Source: Obelidium mucronatum (Eukaryota > Chytridiomycota > Chytridiomycetes > Chytridiales > Chytriomycetaceae). Taken from it: a DNA stretch of 21,861 nt. Positions 1-7,189 of the stretch are shown here, piece after piece. The notes beneath the pieces were generated by a model. It searched no databases, was not told the DNA's origin, and worked only from the letters and a program-made list of their open reading frames with translations. The stretch covers positions 1 through 21,861 of the forward strand of contig JAIVFH010000406.1 of the NCBI GenBank assembly GCA_025765595.1, given 5' to 3'. Position 1 is the stretch's first letter; the number at the start of each line of letters is the position of its first letter. The position numbers and the translations under genes are program-made.

Positions 1-1322
1 TCTTTCCCGTGGAACACGTAGACGGAGACGGAATCAGGTGCCGTGTGTTGTTTGAATTGATCGACCCAGTTTGAATGACGGAAAGTGGACAAATGATGAG
101 TGTTGTTTTGGAAAAGGTTGGGGATGTGGGGAGTTTTTGATTGGACGAATGATAACAAAAGGGTTACAAGTATCGAGAACCTGAAGAGTTTTCCCTAATC
201 CCATATCATCGTCAAGGATTCCTCCGCGGAGCCAAGGTTGGAGGAGATTACTGTGGCGGAATTGGTGCAAATATTAACGTAGTGATTGCTTCTTTCTTGT
301 CGAATTTCCAGAACTGTACTGTCTTTGTTCCTCCATCGGGAAGCTGTGGGTGTTCCACGGACTGAAAACAACTCTTTAATACCCAAAATGATATAACAAA
401 ATCTCACCATGAGCCAGTAAAGACCTTGTTTTTGGTATGGAAGCAACGGCGTCACAACTTTGAAGGCTGAGGCGCTTCCGGCATCTATCGACAAGTTTCA
501 ATCCGCAAGAAGCAATAAAAAAATAATGGAAAACCCCAACCTTCTCTAAATCCTTGACAGACATGACGAGCTCCTCAACAAGCGCAGAACTAGCTTGAGG
601 AGTCATAACAGTACCCCTTTGCAACAACGCCGCCCATTCCTGCGTCGAATTCGCCCCCGCCAAAGCACCAGCCCGAGACCCACCAGCACCAGCCACAGGA
701 ATCGAAGGCACCCTCTGCAACGGAACCTCCCCCATCCTCACCCCCAACGCGTTCTGCACCCTCCTCAGAACCTCATTCTTCCTCTCCAACTGTACACAAT
801 AAAACGCCAACACAATCGCCACGCTCGCCGCGCCAGCCCGCGGTTTCTGGTCCACAACGCCTTCAATCCTCAACGCCTTTTCGTCCATCATTTTCGCGAC
901 AATCAAGGCTGTTTGGCGAGGGATATGGCCGACTTGGATTCCGGCAATGTTTTTGACTTGGATGGCGTTTGGGTCGTATGGGTTGTGTGGTTCTCTGACG
1001 AGGGACACGTTTTCGCCTTTGAGAACGACGCCGGTGTAGTACCTTTTGTGTTTGGTAAAAATTGAGTTGTTGGATCGTTGTCCAGACTTCAACAAAAAAA
1101 AACGCATTCTATAGTATACTTGATTCCGACAATCTTTTCATTACAGACTCCGAGAAACTCTTCTTGTGGTTGATGATTGATGTCGTTGTTGTTGTCGTCG
1201 TCTTCTTCGAGGTCTTGCAGATTGTTTGGTGGACGAGGACTTGAAGTTGCATCAGACAAAGACGATCGAGGACGCTGCGGCGGCGATGGACGGATCACAG
1301 CGCCGAGTTTGGGTTCTGTCAA
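1..1322 (-). CDS. HLTF: HLTF/Rad5-like SNF2 ATPase with HIRAN domain, partial, frame-disrupted
   Basis: This is the 5' part of a gene that leaves the window at position 1. By family, it would be a nuclear SNF2-type DNA translocase and ubiquitin ligase of post-replication repair; the RING part lies outside. Exons are 1120-1322 (MTEPKLG start, Asp/Asn-rich stretch), 541-1042, 408-484 and 361 downward. Introns are 1043-1119, 485-540 and 362-407. The HIRAN domain (about residues 60-130) shows VGIKYYTGV, EPHNPYDPNAI and VGHIPRQTA, very close to animal HLTF. Exon 3 has PLLPYQKQGLYWLM. Exon 4 carries the Walker A stretch GGILDDDMGLGKTLQ, then ICPLSV and SNWVDQFKQH. The reading frame must change at about 445, 280, 230 and 75 to keep these motifs. 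It is therefore either decaying or badly resolved at the edge. The family call is firm; the functional state is not. Confidence 0.82.
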
Positions 1323-1481
1323 TGCTGTACAAGTGGTTCAAGTAAAAAAGACGGAAGGTAGGAGATGAAAGAGGATGTACCGCGTTTCATTTCTTAAAAA
1401 AAATTACTAACAGGGGCACATGCAATGCTTGCATAAATATAGATAAATATAACTTTAAATAACAAAGAATCAAATAGACAT

Positions 1482-2418
1482 TTAAAGTGACTGCTGGAAC
1501 GCAGCCGTCTTTCCATTCCCACCTTCAAGCCCACTGAAAACTCGCTGCAGTCGGCCCGACGTCGGTCCGACCAAACAAAGAATTAAAACAGCCACCTTGA
1601 TTCCATGCAGCAGAGTATTCAGATTCGAATTATTAAAATCTAAATCACCCCATTGGATTCCCCAAAGCCCCAAGTACAAACACGTGTCAATTGAACCTAC
1701 AACCAAAAACCGCAAAACATCACTGACAAGAATCAACTTGTAGAATCCTGTTGTGGAAAGCCGGTTGTTACAAAAAAAATGAATAAACTAAAAGAAACAA
1801 ACATTTACCAGTCGATGGATGAACAAAAGAAGAATCAGCAAGAACAGATTTCGTGCTATACACTGTCCCAATCAAGATGATTGCACCAAGAATCAAGTCC
1901 ATGGTAACCATTGCGACATTCAACACGAAAAAGGGTTTTCCAAGTGCAATCAAAACAACCCGAGTAATTGAACCCAACGTATACAATATAATCCCGGCTC
2001 CAAGTATCCGACGAAAGAGTGTGCGGTAATGGAGCGTTGTTAGCAAGTACAAGCGGTGTTCGTACACATAATAAAGGAGAATCATTGTTGCGTCAATAGA
2101 GACATCGCGTATGACTGATTGGATTGTTGGAGGTAATGGTGGATCACTGGTAACATTCCAAGTTTCAAGGAATGCCAGAGTTGGTGGAATCATATTCAAT
2201 AGAGATGCAATCAACAGAATGATTGAAATCTTTTGGGGACTGTTGTAGCAGCGGATACTGCAAATGACTAATAGACATGGTGATAATACAAGCGCTGTGA
2301 TTGCGCTGACAGTATCTTGCTTCCGTCCCATTTTTTGAAGTTGGCTATTTGCTATTTTTAGAAAGTCACCAACCAACGTTTCGCGCTTCATCCCTTTTTC
2401 AGATGCCACCAACCACAT
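1482..2418 (-). CDS. Seven-helix membrane protein, unknown family
   Basis: Two exons, 1809-2418 and 1482-1747, are joined across a 61-nt GT-AG intron (1748-1808, phase 1) and encode 291 residues. I do not recognise the family. Seven hydrophobic segments lie at about residues 36-57, 63-84, 102-122, 136-158, 163-187, 207-231 and 248-264. Helices 1 and 2 are Leu/Ile-rich; helix 3 ends in YYVYEHRLYLL, followed by a basic loop (HYRTLFRR). The arrangement recalls fungal seven-helix receptors or uncharacterised chytrid membrane proteins, but no signature residues support a named class. The intron falls in the loop after helix 5. The start codon lies 24 bp downstream of a tRNA-His gene on the same strand, so its promoter must overlap or precede the tRNA. 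A second in-frame ATG is codon 10. The frame is intact throughout. Confidence 0.75.
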
Positions 2419-2424
2419 CTACAT

Positions 2425-2429
2425 AAAAA
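2425..2429 (-). terminator. Pol III T5 terminator of tRNA-His
   Basis: A run of five T on the minus strand lies 13 nt past the discriminator base of the tRNA, as expected for RNA polymerase III termination. It ends 6 bp before the start codon of the membrane protein gene. Confidence 0.55.
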
Positions 2430-2442
2430 GGCTTCCGCTAGT

Positions 2443-2514
2443 TGCTTATCCCAGGAATCGAACCTGGATTTGCTCGGCCACAACGAGCTGTACTAACCAT
2501 TATACGAGATAAGC
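2443..2514 (-). tRNA. tRNA-His(GTG): tRNA-His, anticodon GTG
   Basis: A 72-nt cloverleaf can be folded. The acceptor stem GCTTATC pairs perfectly with GATAAGC, and the discriminator is A (2443). The D arm has the A-box form TATAATGGTTAGTAC. The anticodon stem GCTCG/CGAGC closes loop TTGTGGC, with anticodon GTG at 2479-2481. The T stem CCAGG/CCTGG closes loop TTCGATT. The B box GGTTCGATTCC is canonical. There is no intron and no encoded CCA, as usual for eukaryotes. The base before position 1 is A, so the G-1 of tRNA-His would be added after transcription by Thg1, as is normal in eukaryotes. A T5 terminator follows. Confidence 0.95.
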
Positions 2515-2593
2515 TCGTGAAGTCAGATGTACGATTAGAAATCTATGAGCCTAAATTCCTTTGGTTGGTTGAAGCAGAAACGCTTTATATGTG

Positions 2594-2611
2594 TAGTACT
2601 AGCTAGTACTA
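2594..2611. repeat. Perfect 18-bp palindrome upstream of the SH3-RA gene
   Basis: TAGTACTAGCTAGTACTA equals its own reverse complement. It lies 88 bp upstream of the ATG at 2700 and is followed by a GA-repeat tract (2612-2627). It could be a dimeric transcription factor site; nothing identifies the factor. Confidence 0.5.
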
Positions 2612-2699
2612 GAAAGAGAGAGAGAGTGAAATCCGAATCAACAGTCCGAGCAAAGAAAAGAGATTTCAGGATTGATTAAAAAAGAAAGAAAACAAAGAA

Positions 2700-5299
2700 A
2701 TGGACGAGCACCTGTGCCGGCTGTGTGTGCGCGTGCGGCCGCTCTCTGCGGAGCACGAGACCGACGCGTACCGCCACTGCCTCGCCGACGCCGAGACGCA
2801 GTACGCTGCGGCCGCCGCAGCCGCTGTCGCCGAGCAGCTGCAGCTGCAGCAGGCGCTGCTTCTCGCGAGCATCTCGTACGCGCTTGTGTACGCGCTGCAC
2901 TCGTTCGTGGCGACGCTCGAGGGCCAAGTGTGCGTGCTGAAGGGCGACCCGCTTGCGCTGCTCGACGACTCGAACTCGTACTGGTGGCTCGTGCGCTGCT
3001 GCAAGACCGACGAGATCGGCTACATTCCCGCTGAGAACATCGAGACTCCCGCCGAGCGCATCGCGCGTCTCAACAGGATCAGGAACGTGCAGCTGGCCCT
3101 GGTGGCAGAGCGGGACCTGGCGCTCGGCGGCGACTTCGACGACGACTTGGAAGTCGACCACCAGCGGCCCACCGCCCTGTCGTTCGCCAGCGAGCCGCAG
3201 GTCTTTGAAGAGTACTTTCTCGGCGAAGACTACTACGACGACGAGGACGGTCTCGAGGACGAGGTGCTTCTGGACGATGCCGTGTCGACTGGCTCGGGCA
3301 CAGAAGATGTTTCAGCAACAAATGTCCTTGCTGGCAGCGCTGCTCCTGCTGCCGAAGAGAAGCAGCGCATCAGCACTTCTTCTTCTCTGGCAAGCGTCGT
3401 GTCGGAAGCAACGGCTGCGACGGCTGGAACTGCTGCCGTCACAACGGACGCTGAAGATCCAACTGCCATGAAACGATCCCGCAACAACTCCTTCTGGGTG
3501 AGTACCCAAGTGCATTCATTCAACCAATTATCCTCTTTATTTATACTTCAATAGTCCCGTCTCCGTCGCAACGTTTCGAATCCCTCCATTGGAACTCCTG
3601 CTCCTGCTCCTGCTGCAGAACTGAAGCTGCGAGAAGGAAGAAAACAAAGCATCGTTGATCCAACCACCACTGCTTCATCATCATCTCCTCAACAAGTGCG
3701 TTCATCCAGTAGAAACCGTTCTCCAGATGTCACTCCAATCCAAACAAGAGTTCAGAAACCTACAACAACAACAACCCCCACAACAACTCCTGTACCTGCC
3801 ACCACTACTACTACTACTACTACTACAACTCTCAGAGTCCTCAGAATATACTCTGGAAATGTCGACTTGAGTGCAAGTGCTACTTTCAAGACTGTAGGTT
3901 GGACGCAAGAGACGACAGTGAAGGATCTATTGGCGGATACTTTGAAGAGGTTTAAAGTTTTGAATCCTGTTCCAGGGGAATATTATTTGAGTGTTTTGCA
4001 TTTTGATTCTCGTGAGTATTTTGCTGAAGGCGTCGGCGGAGGCGTCGCCGAAGGCGAATCTCTTTTTGTTTTACCCGCCGTTACTTCCGCCGCAGGCGGG
4101 ATGTTACCGCCGTAGGCGGATTTCCTCCGCCGGAGGCGGATCTGTACTTTGATTGCCTACAACATACTGTACTTCCATCTCCTATACTCACTCAACAACA
4201 AACAAACAAACAAACAAAACAAACAACCAAACCAGAGGAACGCCGCCTCCCCGAATCCGAAACAATCTACAAAATCCTCGAACAACTCTCCTCCAAAAAA
4301 CTACCCGGCCTCTCCACCTCCAAAACAGTCACAAAACTCTTACCATCCTCCTCCACATCCACTAAAAATACCCAAATCGTCATCAACGATGACCAAATCA
4401 TTAAAATCATTGTCAACCGCAACGTTAATATTGTGGATGAGGAGCAAGATCATTCAAGGCTTTTGCGTGTGTTTATGGTGGATTCGCAGGTGGAGGGGAG
4501 AACGTACAAGACTGTGCGTGTGGATAAGGAAATGAATGTGGACATGTTGGTTGCGTTGGCGTTTAAAAAGTTTAAGATTCGTGGGGATTCTGTGGGAGAG
4601 TATCGGTTGGTGACTGTGAAGGCAGGGGAAGGTACAACATTTACCGTGTTTGTGTATATTTCTTTTTTTTTTTTTAATGACCATTTCTTTTCAGAAACGA
4701 TTCGCGAACCTTCAGAATTAATCCACGCGATTCTAGACTCTGACATTCACGAACAAACGGACTTTGTATTTCAACGCACATCTCCAAACCCGCAACAACA
4801 ACAACCACAACAACAACAGCAACAACAATCTGAAACACCAATCGATTCCCGATCCTCCATCCTCGCGTCCGCCGAAGAACTCCAAAACCCAATCAACAGA
4901 ATGTCTATTGCATCGTCATTGAACTCACCAATCTTGCAAACCCCATCTCCACGGCGGTCGTCACTGAATCCATCGATTTCAAGCGGTTCACAACAGATTG
5001 TTGCTGGAAATGTAGTCACAAACAACAGTAACAACAACAGTACGGCTGCGGTTCCGTCATCCCATATTTCAATTGCACCGAAAAACGGGGGCTTGAATAG
5101 ACAGAGAGCAACGACTCCGCCTTTGGATAACAGCGCGAAATTGGAAGTTTCAGCGAAACGAGCGAGTGCGATTCGACAAACTTATGATGATATGGAGAAG
5201 GATATGGAGATTTTGGAGAAGAAGGTTGTTGTTGCAGGTTCTGGTACACCTCCCATGACTCCGCCGCCTGTAGTAGCGCCTGCTGCTGACAAGGCCTGA
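2700..5299 (+). CDS. SH3 protein with two Ras-association-like domains
   Basis: Four exons (2700-3497, 3555-4011, 4236-4631, 4695-5299) give 751 residues; all phases agree. The SH3 domain is at residues 62-118: ALHSF, the paired Trp of NSYWWLVR, GYIPAENIETP, then ERIARLNRIRN. That tail resembles fungal polarity SH3 proteins of the Bud14/Tea4 sort (from memory). An acidic region and a Ser/Thr-rich linker with ten Thr in a row follow. Two ubiquitin-like RA-type folds start near residues 359 (TLRVLRIYSG, then a KTVGW turn) and 493 (LLRVFMVDSQ, then KTVRVDKE). A Gln-rich tract and a low-complexity tail end the protein. The architecture suggests a cytoplasmic scaffold that binds Ras-family GTPases and proline-rich partners; that role is inferred. 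Exon 1 is strikingly GC-rich compared with the rest. Intron 2 is 224 nt and carries GC hairpins; intron 3 (63 nt) is stop-free and in frame. Confidence 0.85.
3798..3828 (+). repeat. Thr-codon microsatellite (poly-Thr)
   Basis: A run of ACC/ACT/ACA codons encodes ten consecutive Thr just before the first RA-like domain. It follows a Thr/Pro-rich segment made of ACA/ACC/CCC codons. Such trinucleotide tracts vary in length between strains. Confidence 0.7.
4026..4141 (+). repeat. Cluster of GC-rich hairpins inside an intron
   Basis: Within intron 2 of the SH3-RA gene (4012-4235) lie at least three near-identical inverted repeats built on TCCGCC-NN/NNN-GGCGGA: 4086-4101, 4106-4120 and 4126-4140. 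A more complex GC-rich unit at 4030-4056 alternates GGCG and CGCC. The flanks are AT-rich. The intron is about four times longer than its neighbours, so the cluster looks like inserted material. The pattern recalls the mobile double-hairpin and GC-cluster elements of fungal mitochondrial genomes, but here it sits in a nuclear intron. Confidence 0.7.
4194..4228 (+). repeat. CAAA-type simple repeat at intron 3' end
   Basis: Repeated CAAA/CAAC units fill the last 40 bp of intron 2 of the SH3-RA gene, just before its acceptor at 4235. It is a simple repeat with no further recognisable content. Confidence 0.6.
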
Positions 5300-5497
5300 A
5301 AACTTGTATTTGGCGTTATTTTGTTGATTCGTTATTTTTTTTTTACTTTCATTTCTCATTTGTTTTATCTCATTTATCCCTGCCAAAGTATGTCATCTTT
5401 TCGAGAGTTGCGATCGAAACAGTACTTTTTATTTTAGAAACTCCTATATAAAAAAGCTCCACCGACGTGTTTGTTATTGTTTTTTTTTGTGGTTTTT

Positions 5498-6293
5498 TTA
5501 CAACTCATCCTTGTCGAACGCAGTCTCAGCATCAGCAGCGGCAAATGAGTTCAAAATGTTGCGACGGATTTCAAAGTTGTCCTTCTTTTCCAAAGTCGTG
5601 GTTCCACCGCTTGCAATCTTGTTCAATCGAGCCACTTCCTTGGCAATGTATCCTTCACCGTCCTTGATAATCTTTTCCATGACTTTGGGGTAGAAGGCGG
5701 CGTAACTGAAGATGACAAGAGAGGGCAATCGTTAATACCACAGCCCCGCACACACAAAACACAATAAAGAAAACTTACACATTCTTTGAGTTCTTGGCAA
5801 CAACCTTCGCCTCCTCCACCAACTCCTTCCTCACAGCCTTACCCGCCGCCTTAAACTTTTGCACCAACCCTTCAAACGCAGTCACCAATCCAGCCTTCTC
5901 ACCCAACCCACCACCCACAACGCGATCCGTGCCACATTTCTCGTTCAAGTACGCGATAAAGTCCTTTTCTTCACGCCCTTGTTCGTAGGTTTCGGGGCCA
6001 GTGGATCCTTCAGGGAAGAATTTGATGGTGGGGTAGCCGGTGACCCCGTATTTCTCGGCAACGTCCTTGTTGACGGTGGCGTCCACGTTGGCGACGATGC
6101 AGTTGGATTCAGTGGCGAATGCGCGGGCGACTGGAAAACAAAAAAAAAAAAAAAAAAACGGTGAGTGAATTCATTTTTTTTTTTAAGAATTTAAGTAGCG
6201 AACCTTTCTCGTATGTTGGAGCCAAGTTCTTGCAGTGGCCGCACCTTATTTTTTAAATATGAGCGTTTGATTAGCGTTTTATGAAGCGCCAAC

Positions 6294-6342
<49 letters not shown>

Positions 6343-7106
6343 CCTGATTTACCATGGAGCATAGAATTCCACCAACACATTCCTCCCTCTCTTGCCCACA
6401 ACCTTATTAAAGTCCTCCTCAGTATCCAAAACAGTAATACTCGAAACCGGTTTCTTGATACTCGATTTGAAGCCGGTTTTCCCTGTAATGAATTTCGCAA
6501 GCGCGTCCAAGTCACGGCCAGAGTTGTATTCTTCAGCGTCTGTGGATCCGGCGGGGAACCATTTGAGGGTGGGGAATCCGGTGACGCCGAATCGGGAGCC
6601 GAGGTCTTTGTGGGCGTCGGCGTCGACTTTGGCTGTGAAAAAATAGTATGTTGACGATTAGAACACACACCCTCTTTGAGGGGGGGGGGGGGGGGGGGGG
6701 GAAATGACGGATTGTCTTTTTCTTTGCATCATTTACCAATAATGAGGCTCTTTTCCTTGACGAATGCGTCGGCTAGTTCTTCGTAGATTGGTGCAAGGCT
6801 CTTGCAGTGGCCACACCTGTTCACCGCATTCAAAAAAAAAAACCGGTCAACACCCTCCTCTCTCTCTCTATCTCTCCTTCGATTTCTTACCAAGGTGCGT
6901 AGAACTCAACGAGGACGGCTTTAGATCCATCAACGACCTAAAACACCCAAAAACACAGTTTTGGTTAATGAAATGTCAATACTCTTGACCAGCTCCTTGG
7001 TTATCGCCATTACATTGTCAAAGTTATCTGGCGTAAGAACTACAACGTTGGAGGCAAGAGCAATGGATGCAAGCCATAACAGTTGGACGAGGAAGGAACC
7101 AATCAT
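5498..7106 (-). CDS. Protein disulfide isomerase, P5/ERp38 type, KDEL-terminated
   Basis: Seven exons (7014-7106, 6891-6937, 6737-6816, 6353-6632, 6204-6244, 5779-6130, 5498-5705) give 366 residues. It forms and reshuffles disulfide bonds in the ER lumen. A signal peptide covers residues 1-19. Two thioredoxin domains follow, with active sites APWCGHC at Cys48/Cys51 and Cys168/Cys171; each domain has the cis-Pro region (VTGFPTLKWFP, VTGYPTIKFFP). The C-terminal third is a helical ERp29-like (PDI-D) domain, and the protein ends in KDEL. This order (Trx-Trx-D) is that of fungal ERp38/TigA proteins rather than classical four-domain PDI. The junctions before both CGHC motifs split the Trp codon identically (TG|G), a trace of internal domain duplication. 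Introns carry very long homopolymers (A47, G22, A19 on the plus strand). The stop of TmcB-like copy A is 83 bp upstream. Confidence 0.95.
6140..6158 (+). repeat. A19 homopolymer in isomerase intron 5
   Basis: Nineteen A on the plus strand (T19 in the transcript) next to the acceptor of the intron 6131-6203, where it forms an extended polypyrimidine tract. Confidence 0.8.
6295..6341 (+). repeat. A47 homopolymer in isomerase intron 4
   Basis: An uninterrupted run of 47 A on the plus strand (T47 in the transcript) in intron 6245-6352, starting 12 nt after the donor. It makes up almost half of the intron. Confidence 0.85.
6680..6701 (+). repeat. G22 homopolymer in isomerase intron 3
   Basis: An uninterrupted run of 22 G on the plus strand (C22 in the transcript) in intron 6633-6736. 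A plus-strand transcript or the displaced DNA strand could form a G-quadruplex. Confidence 0.85.
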
Positions 7107-7189
7107 TTTCAGACAAGTTTTATTTATTTTTTATTTTTTATTTTTTAGTTATTTCAAAACAATTCCGTTTAGTTTCAACTTCGCCGATC

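Noticed and set aside
253..280. 28-nt GT-AG segment as a real intron of the HLTF-like gene
   Set aside because: Removing it restores the frame but deletes the YVNICTN region, which aligns with conserved HLTF-type sequence; frameshifts explain it better.
595..1065. Open frame of 156 codons on the plus strand
   Set aside because: It is antisense to the HIRAN exon, which has clear HLTF homology; Arg/Pro-rich composition is a shadow of the real frame.
2444..2514. tRNA-His fold with acceptor CTTATCT/GGATAAG and encoded G-1:C73 (bacterial-like)
   Set aside because: Shifting the acceptor by one base gives seven perfect Watson-Crick pairs, a 5-bp T stem and A73, the normal eukaryotic form.
2672..3321. 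Several long frames on both strands in the GC-rich region
   Set aside because: They arise from high GC content around the SH3 exon; only the frame starting at 2700 has domain homology and continues across consistent introns.
6295..6341. Poly(A) tail of a retroelement or processed pseudogene
   Set aside because: The run lies wholly inside an intron of an intact gene, with no element body or target-site duplication visible beside it.
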